Shown here piece after piece: positions 24,919-32,547 of a DNA stretch of 41,471 nt; the first letter of the stretch is position 1, and each line of letters opens with the position of its first letter. The DNA is from Bacteroidaceae bacterium (GTDB lineage Bacteria; Bacteroidota; Bacteroidia; Bacteroidales; Bacteroidaceae), in assembly GCA_017962495.1 (NCBI GenBank), contig JAGCVH010000098.1, forward strand, positions 1 through 41,471, given 5' to 3'. The notes below the pieces were generated by a model, which saw only the letters and a program-made list of their open reading frames with translations, did no database searches and had not been told where the DNA came from. The position numbers and the translations under genes are program-made.

Positions 24919-25008
24919 ATGCCAAGCGGAAAGAAGAAGAAAAGACACAAGATGTCGACTCACAAGCGTAAGAAGAGACTGCGTAAGAACAGACACAAGA
25001 GCAAGTAA
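24919..25008 (+). CDS. Tiny basic AURKAIP1/COX24-domain protein
   Basis: 29 residues, almost all Lys, Arg and His: MPSGKKKKRHKMSTHKRKK, then RLRKNRHKSK. This is the well-known tiny Bacteroidota protein annotated with the AURKAIP1/COX24 domain, the domain of mitoribosomal protein mS38; a ribosome-associated role is therefore likely. It is too short for usual gene callers. It has the strongest promoter in the region and lies 100 bp upstream of the RNase G gene, an arrangement I recall as conserved in the phylum. Confidence 0.88.
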   Translation: MPSGKKKKRHKMSTHKRKKRLRKNRHKSK

Positions 25009-25108
25009 ATAAGCGGTATGGCGAGTGGAGAAGTTCTCTTCACTCGCTAATTATAAAAAGAGTATCGAGTTAATGTAATTTGATCAGTCTGCAAGAGTTT
25101 TTGTAAAG

Positions 25109-26716
25109 ATGACTAGCGAACTGTTTATCAGTGCCAACCCCAAGAAGATTTCTATCGCTCTGACGGAAGACAAGCGCCTGATGGAATTTCAGGAAGCCTC
25201 GCAAGCGTCGGTGGCGGGACAGGAAACGACAGAGGATGGCCAAAACGCATCGTTCAGCGTAGGTAACATCTACCTCGCCAAGGTGCGCAAACTGATGCCC
25301 GGGCTCAATGCCTGCTTCGTGAATGCAGGCCACGAGCGCGATTCGTTCCTACATTATCTTGATCTTGGTCCCCAATTCCTATCTCTCGACAAGTACCTGA
25401 AACTGGTACGAAAGAAAGGCCCCCTCTCCATATCCAAGTTTCGCATCGAAAAAGAACTTGGCAAGGACGGGAGCATCCAGAATGTGTTGCAGCAGGGCCA
25501 GGAGGTGCTGGTGCAAGTTGTAAAAGAGCCCATATCGACCAAAGGACCGCGCATGACATGCGAAATATCCTTCCCAGGCCGATACTTGGTACTCATGCCC
25601 TTCCAAGACAAAGTGTCCGTATCATCGAAAATCAAGTCCTCGGCAGAACGTGCCCGACTGAAGCAGGTGATACAAAGCATCAAGCCCAAGAACTTTGGCG
25701 TAATCGTGAGAACGGTGGCCGAAGGCAAACGAGTAGCCGAACTCGACACTGAGATGAAAGTGCTCGTGGGCCGATGGGAGGAAGCCATGAACCTTGTGAC
25801 GGCAGCTAAGGAACTGCCGACCATGGTGTATGAGGAAACAAGCCGCGCCGTTGGCTTGCTACGAGATTTGTTTAACCCCTCCTACGAGAACATTTACGTC
25901 GACAATGAGAAGGTGTTCAACGAAGTCAAGGACTACGTCACCATCATTGCGCCAGAGAGAGCCGATATCGTGAAACTCTACAAAGGCAACCTTCCCATTT
26001 TCGACAATTTCGACATCACACGTCAGATTAAGTCTTCGTTCGGAAAGACTGTATCCTACAAGAGAGGTGCCTACATGATAATTGAGCACACCGAGGCCTT
26101 GTGGGTAGTAGACGTGAACAGTGGCAATCGAACCCGCAATAGCGACGGGCAAGAAGCCAATGCACTTGACGTCAATCTGGGAGCTGCCGATGAGTTGGCA
26201 CGCCAGTTACGTCTGCGAGACATGGGAGGAATCATTGTTGTGGACTTCATCGACATGCATCTGGCCGAAGATCGCCAGACCCTTTACGAGCGCATGTGCG
26301 AGAACATGAAACAAGACCGCGCTCGCCACAACATCCTACCCTTGAGTAAATTCGGGTTAATGCAAATCACACGCCAACGCGTGCGTCCAGCTACGGAAGT
26401 GAGTGTTGACGAGACTTGCCCTACTTGTCACGGCAAGGGAGTCATTAAGAGCAGCTTCATGTTTACCGATGTTCTGGAAAGCAAGATAGATATGCTCGTC
26501 AATAAGCTAAACGTCCGCTCGTTTACGTTGCACGTTCATCCTTATGTCATGGCCTACATCAACCAAGGTTTATGGCCCATCAAACGCCAATGGCAAATGA
26601 AGTATGGTTTTGGTGTCAAAGTTATTCCCAGCCAGAAGTTGGCCTTCCTGGAATACGAGTTCTATGACAAGAAGGGCGATGAGATAGACATGAAAGAAGA
26701 AATCGAGATTAAGTAA
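25109..26716 (+). CDS. rng: Ribonuclease E/G family endoribonuclease
   Basis: 535 residues, RNase G-sized, with no long C-terminal scaffold. An S1 domain lies at about 35-130 (FSVGNIYLAKVRKLMPGLNACFV, with an insertion relative to E. coli). The catalytic Asp335 (VVDVNSG) and Asp379 (VVDFIDM) coordinate magnesium, and Cys437/Cys440 (CPTCHGKG) form the Zn-link that joins two subunits. It cuts single-stranded, 5'-monophosphate RNA in rRNA maturation and mRNA decay. It is probably transcribed from the promoter before the COX24-like gene and ends at a hairpin. Confidence 0.95.
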   Translation: MTSELFISANPKKISIALTEDKRLMEFQEASQASVAGQETTEDGQNASFSVGNIYLAKVRKLMPGLNACFVNAGHERDSFLHYLDLGPQFLSLDKYLKLVRKKGPLSISKFRIEKELGKDGSIQNVLQQGQEVLVQVVKEPISTKGPRMTCEISFPGRYLVLMPFQDKVSVSSKIKSSAERARLKQVIQSIKPKNFGVIVRTVAEGKRVAELDTEMKVLVGRWEEAMNLVTAAKELPTMVYEETSRAVGLLRDLFNPSYENIYVDNEKVFNEVKDYVTIIAPERADIVKLYKGNLPIFDNFDITRQIKSSFGKTVSYKRGAYMIIEHTEALWVVDVNSGNRTRNSDGQEANALDVNLGAADELARQLRLRDMGGIIVVDFIDMHLAEDRQTLYERMCENMKQDRARHNILPLSKFGLMQITRQRVRPATEVSVDETCPTCHGKGVIKSSFMFTDVLESKIDMLVNKLNVRSFTLHVHPYVMAYINQGLWPIKRQWQMKYGFGVKVIPSQKLAFLEYEFYDKKGDEIDMKEEIEIK

Positions 26717-26727
26717 GTGCTAAAAAG

Positions 26728-26763
26728 AGTCTCCCCGCTCCCGACAAGGGGCAGGGGGACTTT
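26728..26763 (+). terminator. Hairpin after rng
   Basis: 14-nt arms (26728-26741 and 26748-26761) pair at 13 of 14 positions, including two G-T pairs, with loop CGACAA; the T run is short (TTT at 26761-26763). It contains CCCGACAAGGGG, also found in the tRNA terminator at 29464-29476 on the other strand. Likely a terminator or attenuator before the lysozyme gene. Confidence 0.6.
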
Positions 26764-26785
26764 CATGGCAAACGCAAAACACAAA

Positions 26786-27592
26786 ATGAATCGCATATAC
26801 ATCATACTACTAATGCTTCTGATGCTTGTGCCATCGGTGGAAGCTGCCAAGAAGAAGACGTTGAACACAACAACGTCGCAACTGATGTATATGGAACCTG
26901 ATGTACTGCCAGCACCACTGCAACCCGAACAAGCACTGACTCACTTACAAGACCTCGTTATTCGTCGCCGCAGAAGTCACACGATGGGCAAACGCGGCAT
27001 CGACGTTTCACACTATCAGAACCAAATCAACTGGGACGCTGTAGCTGACGACAAGGATGTCAACTACGTATATATCAAAGCAACGGAGAACGTTGGCCTG
27101 GTCGATAACCTATTCCTTCGCAACCTGAAGGAGGCGCGTCGTGTAGGTATTCCCGTTGGTTGTTATCACTTCTTTAGTCCTACCGCGGCACCTACTGCCC
27201 AACTTAAAAACCTTACTTCAGTTGTTCCCAACCTGAAGGACCACGACTTGGTTCCCATGGTTGATGTGGAAGTAAGAGGCAAAGCCACTCCTGCCGAAAT
27301 GCGCAATCGCCTACGCCAGTTCCTGAGAGGCATCGAAGACTATTATGGCGTAAAGCCCATCATTTATACAGGGCAGAATTTCTATAACAAATATCTCGCC
27401 GGATACTTCGAAGACTATCTGTTCATGATAGCCAAGTATAGCGACGGTGTGCCTCAACTGAACGGAAATCCCAAATTCGCCCTATGGCAGTTCAGCGCCA
27501 GTGGACGAATAAAAGGCATCCGAGGCGCAGTAGACCAGAGTTGTTTTATGGACAACTACAGTCTACGCGACATTCTCATCAAACGAAGATAA
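26786..27592 (+). CDS. Secreted GH25 muramidase (lysozyme)
   Basis: 268 residues from ATG 26786, which starts a clean signal peptide (MNRIYIILLMLLMLVPSVEA). The frame is open from a GTG at 26717, but that would run through the hairpin after rng; ATG 26765 is another option. After a linker, the catalytic domain reads KRGIDVSHYQNQINW (Asp73), YIKATEN (Glu101), GCYHFFSP and VPMVDVEV (Asp160, Glu162), the acid residues of GH25 enzymes that cut the beta-1,4 bond of peptidoglycan. It would act in the periplasm or outside on own or foreign cell walls. Confidence 0.93.
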   Translation: MNRIYIILLMLLMLVPSVEAAKKKTLNTTTSQLMYMEPDVLPAPLQPEQALTHLQDLVIRRRRSHTMGKRGIDVSHYQNQINWDAVADDKDVNYVYIKATENVGLVDNLFLRNLKEARRVGIPVGCYHFFSPTAAPTAQLKNLTSVVPNLKDHDLVPMVDVEVRGKATPAEMRNRLRQFLRGIEDYYGVKPIIYTGQNFYNKYLAGYFEDYLFMIAKYSDGVPQLNGNPKFALWQFSASGRIKGIRGAVDQSCFMDNYSLRDILIKRR

Positions 27593-27602
27593 TCTCAATT
27601 TC

Positions 27603-28172
27603 TTAGTCAATGCCCAGAAATTCGGCATTGAAATTGCGACCACGAATCGAAGGGAATTGGCTGCGAGGGTCAAGGTCGGCACGCGTGCGCAGGTGATCAA
27701 TCACGCGATTGTAGCAATCCTGTACGCTATGCGCCTTCAACTTGGCCTCAAACACCGTATCCACATAACAAAACTTGTTTGCCGCTCCTTCCACCGCCAT
27801 CACGCGCTTCAGTTTCATCGTAGCGTGATACCAGCCTGGTTGCTCGGCCGAGAAAGTGCGGTTAAGAAGTTCCTTACCTGAAAGTGCTTTCTCTGCACTC
27901 GGAGCATTATCTTCAGCTCCACTGGCAACATCTGCAGCATAAGCTTTGAATTCCTCCATCGTGTTGGCAGTAGTCTTAATCACAATGAAATAGGTCTTAG
28001 AATCAATCTTAAAACGCTTGGGAAAGGGATTCTTGCTTGCAGCGTAACTAACCAGTTCATTGCATACATTATCGCTCAACTTAACATCAGGTAACTTCGA
28101 CAGAAATTCTATTGCCTGGTCAACGGTCTCAACCAGCACCTCTTCGTCAAAGAATCGGAGGTATAAATTCAT
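27603..28172 (-). CDS. Conserved unknown protein, 189 residues
   Basis: No signal peptide or membrane segment, so cytoplasmic. The sequence is a mixed alpha/beta protein: MNLYLRFFDEEVLVETVDQA, KRFKIDSKTYFIVIKTTA, and a C-terminal VQDCYNRVIDHLRTRADLDP, RGRNFNAEFLGID. I have the impression of a family confined to Bacteroidales, but I cannot name it. It is convergent with the lysozyme gene (10 bp between stops) and has its own promoter, TATCTTTG at 28223-28216. Confidence 0.75.
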   Translation of the reverse strand: MNLYLRFFDEEVLVETVDQAIEFLSKLPDVKLSDNVCNELVSYAASKNPFPKRFKIDSKTYFIVIKTTANTMEEFKAYAADVASGAEDNAPSAEKALSGKELLNRTFSAEQPGWYHATMKLKRVMAVEGAANKFCYVDTVFEAKLKAHSVQDCYNRVIDHLRTRADLDPRSQFPSIRGRNFNAEFLGID

Positions 28173-28215
28173 ATAAATAAAATAAAAGTTAAACAGTCAT
28201 TCTCTCTTGCGACTG

Positions 28216-28223
28216 CAAAGATA
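28216..28223 (-). promoter_or_regulatory. -7 element of the 27603-28172 gene, next to a GGTTAAA repeat
   Basis: CAAAGATA on the plus strand. Immediately upstream (28231-28258) is a run of GGTTAAA-like 7-bp repeats in the place where the -33 box should be. Confidence 0.6.
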
Positions 28224-28350
28224 CGAATAAAAGGTTAAAGGTTAAAAGGTTATAGGTTATTTTTTTCAACTTTAATTTCGCCGAAGATACTTACACTCGG
28301 CCGCTCGGCGACATTAGGAGACGCTTGCGTAGCAAGAATGCTCAAATGGA

Positions 28351-28382
28351 TTTGGCATTTCCCTCGCTTTTCAGTATCTTTG
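28351..28382 (+). promoter_or_regulatory. Promoter of the BASS-like transporter gene
   Basis: TTTG at 28351-28354, 20 bp, then TATCTTTG at 28375-28382. The spacer GGCATTTCCCTCGCTT resembles the spacer GGCATTTTGCTCGCTT in the 109-bp repeats. The ATG at 28391 is only 8 bp after the -7 box. Confidence 0.7.
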
Positions 28383-28390
28383 CACTCATT

Positions 28391-29350
28391 ATGATGGAGT
28401 TACTGAAAAGATGGACTTTACCCATTGCCATGATTGCAGGCATTGTCGGGTACTTTGTCTACACTTCGATTCCAGCTCTTAACCCTACTCACGCTTGGGT
28501 TAACGACTTCATTGCGGTTGTTCAGCCGCTACTGCTATTCGCCATGCTCTTCCTCACCTTCTGCAAGGTTCGACCAAGCGATTTGCGTTTGTCGCCTTGG
28601 CAAGGATGGTTGCTACTGTTCCAGTCAAGCCTGTTCCTCGCACTTTGTCTAGTGGTCATCGCCATGCCTCAGGAGAGTCACATGCGCGTGGTTGTCGAGG
28701 GAGCCATGCTCTGTTTCATTTGTCCTACCGCAACAGCTGCAGCCGTTGCCACACGCAAACTGGGAGGCAATGCCGGCACGCTGATGATGTACACCATACT
28801 CATTAATCTCGTTGTGGCCACCCTTGTTCCAGCCATGCTACCCTTCATCCACCCGTCTCCCGATGCAACACTTCATGACACGGGGTTCTGGACAGCATTC
28901 TTCCTCATCATCAGCCGCGTGTTCCCACTACTGCTGGGTCCTTTCCTGCTATCCATCGTCCTGCGTGCTATAGCTCCCGAAATCACAGAGTGGCTTTCAC
29001 AGAAGCGCGACCTCCCCTTCTACTTGTGGGCAGTTAGCCTCTCGCTTGCCATTGCTGTCAGCGTGAAGAGCATCGTCCACACCCAACTGCCCTGGACCTA
29101 CCAAATGGGCATTGCCCTTACCTCGCTTTTGGCTTGCTTCATCCAATTCTATTTAGGAAGGCGCGTAGGCATGAAATACAAGGACACCATCAGCGCCGCC
29201 CAAGCATGCGGACAGAAGAACACCGTGTTCATCATCTGGTTGGGCTACACCTTCATGACACCCGTAACGAGCATAGCGGGAGGTTTCTACAGTATTTGGC
29301 ACAACCTTTGGAACAGCTACCAGCTTAGGAAAGTGGAAAAGGGGAGTTAA
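28391..29350 (+). CDS. Membrane transporter, bile acid:sodium symporter (BASS)-like
   Basis: 319 residues from ATG 28391; the longer open frame from 28325 runs through the promoter and is rejected. About ten hydrophobic segments. The pattern VVQPLLLFAMLFLTFCKVRP, a central AMLCFICPTATAAAVATRKLGG, and the late QKNTVFIIWLGYTFMTPVTS fit the BASS superfamily, whose members carry bile acids, pantothenate or other organic anions with sodium. Substrate not predictable. The gene is transcribed away from the convergent tRNA cluster. Confidence 0.78.
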   Translation: MMELLKRWTLPIAMIAGIVGYFVYTSIPALNPTHAWVNDFIAVVQPLLLFAMLFLTFCKVRPSDLRLSPWQGWLLLFQSSLFLALCLVVIAMPQESHMRVVVEGAMLCFICPTATAAAVATRKLGGNAGTLMMYTILINLVVATLVPAMLPFIHPSPDATLHDTGFWTAFFLIISRVFPLLLGPFLLSIVLRAIAPEITEWLSQKRDLPFYLWAVSLSLAIAVSVKSIVHTQLPWTYQMGIALTSLLACFIQFYLGRRVGMKYKDTISAAQACGQKNTVFIIWLGYTFMTPVTSIAGGFYSIWHNLWNSYQLRKVEKGS

Positions 29351-29415
29351 TGCTCTTCGAGCAAGGAGTTAAACTTCGTAGGAGTTAAAAGCCGATGACT
29401 TAGGAGTTAAATATT

Positions 29416-29434
29416 CCTCCCTTTTAAGGGGAGG
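29416..29434. repeat. CCTCCC/GGGGAGG inverted repeat after the transporter gene
   Basis: CCTCCCTTTTAAGGGGAGG between the transporter stop and the tRNA terminator. Upstream of it, AGGAGTTAAA-like units recur four times in 29340-29410. It resembles the C/G-rich repeat inside uvrA. Confidence 0.5.
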
Positions 29435-29450
29435 TTAGGAGGAGTCTCTA

Positions 29451-29478
29451 TAAAAAATAAAATCCCCTTGTCGGGGAT
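29451..29478 (-). terminator. Terminator of the tRNA operon
   Basis: On the minus strand ATCCCC-GACAA-GGGGAT forms a 6-bp hairpin (29478-29462) followed by TTTATTTTTT, directly downstream of tRNA-Leu(GAG). Confidence 0.8.
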
Positions 29479-29507
29479 GGATGATATCATAGATTTTTCG
29501 AAAAAAG

Positions 29508-29589
29508 TGAAGAGGAGGAGACTCGAACTCCCACGCCTCGCGGCACTACCACCTCAAAGTAGCGCGTCTACCAATTCCGCCACCTCTCC
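29508..29589 (-). tRNA. tRNA-Leu (GAG)
   Basis: 82 nt. Acceptor GGAGAGG pairs with CCTCTTC with one G-T pair. The anticodon stem CTACT/GGTAG holds loop TTGAGGT, anticodon GAG. The T-loop TTCGAGT and a long variable arm typical of tRNA-Leu are visible. CCA is not encoded. Confidence 0.95.
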
Positions 29590-29602
29590 ATTGGGTTATT
29601 GC

Positions 29603-29686
29603 TGGTGCCCAGAACAGGACTCGAACCTGCACGCCTCGCAGCACTCGCACCTGAAACGAGCGCGTCTACCATTCCGCCACCTGGGC
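29603..29686 (-). tRNA. tRNA-Leu (CAG), CCA encoded
   Basis: 84 nt including CCA. Acceptor GCCCAGG pairs with TCTGGGC. Anticodon stem CTCGT/GCGAG with loop TTCAGGT gives anticodon CAG. After discriminator A the genome reads CCA, unlike the two neighbouring tRNA genes. Confidence 0.95.
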
Positions 29687-29714
29687 AACAACACATTTAT
29701 TTCAAATAACGAAG

Positions 29715-29787
29715 AGCGGCAAACGAGACTCGAACTCGCGACCCTAACCTTGGCAAGGTTATGCTCTACCAACTGAGCTATTGCCGC
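29715..29787 (-). tRNA. tRNA-Gly (GCC)
   Basis: 73 nt. Acceptor GCGGCAA/TTGCCGC, anticodon stem TAACC/GGTTA with loop TTGCCAA, anticodon GCC, T-loop TTCGAGT. First gene of the three-tRNA unit. CCA is not encoded. Confidence 0.95.
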
Positions 29788-29810
29788 ATCTTATTAACTA
29801 AGATGTGCGA

Positions 29811-29870
29811 TGTTAGGCTTCGCCTCGGCATAATCAAACGAGTTCGTTCTGCACTCTGCTTGCACTAACA
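29811..29870. mobile_element. 60-bp element with 6-bp inverted ends in the tRNA leader
   Basis: TGTTAG at 29811-29816 and CTAACA at 29865-29870 bound a 60-bp segment. A 12-bp direct repeat TTGCCGCATCTT lies at 29781-29792 (its first 7 bp are the end of tRNA-Gly) and 29871-29882. This looks like a tiny non-autonomous insertion between the tRNA promoter and tRNA-Gly, but the left repeat does not abut the element (18 bp lie between), so the mechanism is uncertain. Confidence 0.45.
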
Positions 29871-29909
29871 TTGCCGCATCTTTTAACCAATTCCTCTGAA
29901 TTGCGGGTA

Positions 29910-29940
29910 CAAAGGTACAACATTTCTGCGAACTGGCAAA
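29910..29940 (-). promoter_or_regulatory. Promoter of the tRNA operon
   Basis: On the minus strand TTTG (29940-29937), 19 bp, then TACCTTTG (29917-29910). The leader to tRNA-Gly would be about 115 nt because of the inserted segment. Confidence 0.65.
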
Positions 29941-29991
29941 AAGTTTATTGACTTTTTTCTATAAGAAAATGAAAAAAACTTCTACGTCGCA

Positions 29992-31266
29992 TCAGCACAT
30001 GCGGTCGCGATAGTCCTCATAGCAGAACTGGCGAAGCACCTCGCGCGTCCCATCAAGGTGTTCTAACACGATGCTGGGATGATGGATTCCATTGAACATG
30101 GTGGTTTTCACCGTGGTATAGTGTATCATGTCCTCGAACACGACCTCCTCTCCCACCTGCAATTCGTGATCAAACTGCCAAAGGCCCATGTAGTCGCCAC
30201 TCAAGCAACTATTGCCACCCAGTCTGTAGAGGTGAGAGGTATTCCTCAAATTGTCAAATTGTTCAATTGTCAAATTGTCCAATGAAACAGCTCCGCGCAC
30301 TTCAGGTTGGTAGGGCATTTCGAGACAGTCGGGCATGTGGCAGGTGAAGCTGACGTCGAGGATGGCAGTCTTGATGCCGTGATTTTCCACGATATCGACT
30401 ACGCTGGACACGAGCGGACCGGTTTGCCAAGCAAAGGCAGAACCGGGTTCGAGTATGATTTGTAAATTGGGATATCGCGCGCGCAATTCTTTTATCATGC
30501 GGATAAGTAGAGGCACGTTGTAGTCCTTGCGAGTCATCAGATGGCCACCACCCAAGTTAAGCCACTTCAGGTGAGGCAACCAGCGACCGAACTTCTCCTC
30601 CACGTGTCGCAGACTCTCTTGTAGGGCCTCGGCAGAGCTTTCACAATGGTTGTGGCAATGAAAGCCCTCGATAGGTGAAGGATGAAGGGTGAGAGGTGAA
30701 GAATAAAGGGTGAAGGGTGAAGGATGAGAGGTGAAGGATGAAGGGTAAACATCCTTAATCCTTAATCCATCATCCCTAACGTCAACGGCCTCAGAGAGGT
30801 CGGAGTCCAACACACCAAATCGACTGCCTGGCGCACAGGGGTTGTAGAGTTCCGTCTCTATCTCGCTGTATTCGGGATTGATGCGCAATCCACACGACAC
30901 ACGCCGCTCCGGATGCTCTCGATTATAGTCTTCCACCATCGGACTAAAGCGGCGGAACTGCGAAAGGCTGTTGAAGGTGATGTGCCCACTGCAAGCCAGA
31001 ATCGTGGGGAAATCCTGCTCGGTATAGGCAGGACTGTAGGTATGTGCCGGACTGCCAAATTCCTCCATTGCCAACCGCGCTTCATAGGGACTGCTTGCTG
31101 TGGTGTGACTTATATATTCGCGAAAGATGGGGAATGTGCGCCACAGGGCAAATGCCTTGAAGGCCAGTATCACCTCTGCCCCACTTTCCTCAGCCACGTG
31201 CTTTATCAAAGAAAGATTGCGTCGCAGCAACCTTTCCTCAATAAGGTAGTAAGGAGTCTGTATCAT
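29992..31266 (-). CDS. nspC: Carboxynorspermidine/carboxyspermidine decarboxylase
   Basis: 424 residues. A fold-III PLP enzyme: the lysine that binds PLP is Lys37 in LAFKAFALW; HNHCES and GGGHLMTRKDY bind the cofactor; SFTCHMPDCLEMP and YRLGGNSCLSGD complete the active site across the dimer. It decarboxylates carboxy(nor)spermidine, the last step of the alternative spermidine route. The usual length is near 380. The extra residues lie largely in two repeat-encoded stretches: about 36 residues after GSRFGV (rich in HPSPF/TLYSS) and a short one, LDNLTIEQFDNL, before the YRLGG motif. The frame stays open through both. Confidence 0.93.
   Translation of the reverse strand: MIQTPYYLIEERLLRRNLSLIKHVAEESGAEVILAFKAFALWRTFPIFREYISHTTASSPYEARLAMEEFGSPAHTYSPAYTEQDFPTILACSGHITFNSLSQFRRFSPMVEDYNREHPERRVSCGLRINPEYSEIETELYNPCAPGSRFGVLDSDLSEAVDVRDDGLRIKDVYPSSFTSHPSPFTLYSSPLTLHPSPIEGFHCHNHCESSAEALQESLRHVEEKFGRWLPHLKWLNLGGGHLMTRKDYNVPLLIRMIKELRARYPNLQIILEPGSAFAWQTGPLVSSVVDIVENHGIKTAILDVSFTCHMPDCLEMPYQPEVRGAVSLDNLTIEQFDNLRNTSHLYRLGGNSCLSGDYMGLWQFDHELQVGEEVVFEDMIHYTTVKTTMFNGIHHPSIVLEHLDGTREVLRQFCYEDYRDRMC
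30240..30284. repeat. CAAATTGT-type heptamer repeat inside nspC
   Basis: A run of (T)CAAATTGT/CAATTGT units at about 7-8 bp spacing, translated on the minus strand as DNLTIEQFDNL. The same CAATTGT heptamer forms the sod/rhodanese promoter region. Confidence 0.7.
30674..30781. repeat. GTGAAGG heptamer repeat inside nspC
   Basis: About 108 bp of GGTGAAG/GGATGAA units, followed by CTTAATC repeats at 30750-30770, lying in frame between the two lobes of NspC and encoding Ser/Pro/His-rich sequence. Confidence 0.75.
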
Positions 31267-31310
31267 TTACTATTTGACGATTTACTATTTGACGATTTAC
31301 TATTTGACAA
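31266..31310. repeat. Three 15-bp tandem repeats before nspC
   Basis: The unit TTTACTATTTGACGA occurs at 31266, 31281 and (with A for G) 31296, starting at the first base of the nspC start codon and running upstream of it on the minus strand. It forms the leader of nspC. Confidence 0.9.
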
Positions 31311-31395
31311 TTTATTTTTCAATTTTGTTATTGAACATTTACGAGGCATCATCCGGCTAATAAATAGCTAAATAGTACATCAATCGTAAATTGTA

Positions 31396-31449
31396 AATTC
31401 TTGCTCCGGCAGGCTACGCAAGCGTCACTGCTGCGCAGATGCCGAGCGG
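31396..31449. repeat. Dispersed GCTACGCAAGCG / GATGCCGAGCG repeat
   Basis: Contains AATTCTTGCTCCG and CTACGCAAGCG, also present inside nadC at 40816-40844 (3 differences in 29 bp), and GATGCCGAGCG, also at 14595-14605. Its reverse complement recurs at about 28304-28334. Confidence 0.65.
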
Positions 31450-31468
31450 TAAAATCGTAAATTCCTTC

Positions 31469-32416
31469 TCAGTATACCAACTTCACGTTATCCACCCAAA
31501 GCGTGTTGCCAGGACTGCCGATGTAGGCGCCACCACAACTGGAGTTGAACTTCACGATGATGTGAGTGGGAGTAGCATCGGCCTCAGCCCATCCCTCTTC
31601 TAACACCTGCACCTGCTTGCCCTTACTGTTTGTGGCATAGATGGTGCCGTCGCCTGTGAGCAGACCCATGTAGTTACGATAGAAGCTTTCGCCTGTGATG
31701 TCGCCGTAGTGAATCTGGAACGACTTACCCTCCTGCCAAGCCTTTGTCGTCGAGGTGAAGCGGTGTACGAGTGTCCCCACGCGCAGTGCATGAATGTTGC
31801 CGTCCTCATCTTCCCAACGCTTCTGCAGATAGCATTGTACGTCGCAATAGTCCTTCGTCCCCATTACCTTCTTGCGGCTGAAGCCCGTCATCCTGACGTT
31901 TGCCGAATCGGACAGTGCCACCTTGTAGTCAAACTTCACGGCCTTGGGTTTGCGTGTGAAGGGAATACCCAGATTGAGGAAGCGGAAGGGGTTGGAACTA
32001 CTGGTGATGGGTTCCACCATTTCGCCAGTGAACAGCGAGCCAGCGGCAATTACGTATATGTTTACCAGTCCGAGCACCTTGATGCCTTCGACATGGGTGC
32101 GCAATTTTACACAAGTTCCACCATTATGTGTGTCCTTATATACGCTGGTATTCGTCTTCGACACGCCCTTCACGTGGGCATAGATGTTGCTCGTAGCCCA
32201 AGGCGAACCGCCCTGGTTCCTGTATGCCTTGCCATCGAACTTCATATTAGGACCAATCTCCACCATCGATTTTGTCTTGCCTCCGATGATTTTACTTTCC
32301 GTGATGGTACGCGTCACCCATGATTCGAAGTCTCCGAATTTCATAAGCTCTTCCTGAGCCTGCAGGTTCACGGTTGTCAAAGCCACGAGGGCTATCAATA
32401 TCAGTCGTTTCATCAT
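31469..32416 (-). CDS. Exported PCMD-domain protein
   Basis: 315 residues. Signal peptide MMKRLILIALVALTTVNLQA. The body matches the PCMD (putative carbohydrate metabolism) domain known from Bacteroidales: MKFGDFESW, PKAVKFDYKVAL, STTKAWQEGKSFQIHYGDI, THIIVKFNSSCGGAYIGSPGNTLWVDNVKLVY. Such proteins are exported and often found near glycan-use genes; no glycan locus surrounds this one. The exact ligand or activity is unknown. Confidence 0.8.
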   Translation of the reverse strand: MMKRLILIALVALTTVNLQAQEELMKFGDFESWVTRTITESKIIGGKTKSMVEIGPNMKFDGKAYRNQGGSPWATSNIYAHVKGVSKTNTSVYKDTHNGGTCVKLRTHVEGIKVLGLVNIYVIAAGSLFTGEMVEPITSSSNPFRFLNLGIPFTRKPKAVKFDYKVALSDSANVRMTGFSRKKVMGTKDYCDVQCYLQKRWEDEDGNIHALRVGTLVHRFTSTTKAWQEGKSFQIHYGDITGESFYRNYMGLLTGDGTIYATNSKGKQVQVLEEGWAEADATPTHIIVKFNSSCGGAYIGSPGNTLWVDNVKLVY

Positions 32417-32547
32417 TGTTATCTACTTAAATGTTAACTATATCGGGGTCAAAATTACAAAATTTCACGCATACGCGCAAACGTACGCGCATATTTGTGT
32501 GTTTAATAAAGGTTAAAAGGAATCGAAGGGCCGTTTCGCAAACAGAA

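Noticed and set aside
26717-26785. GTG-started extension of the lysozyme gene
   Set aside because: It would translate the hairpin after rng and bury the signal peptide; ATG 26786 gives a clean one.
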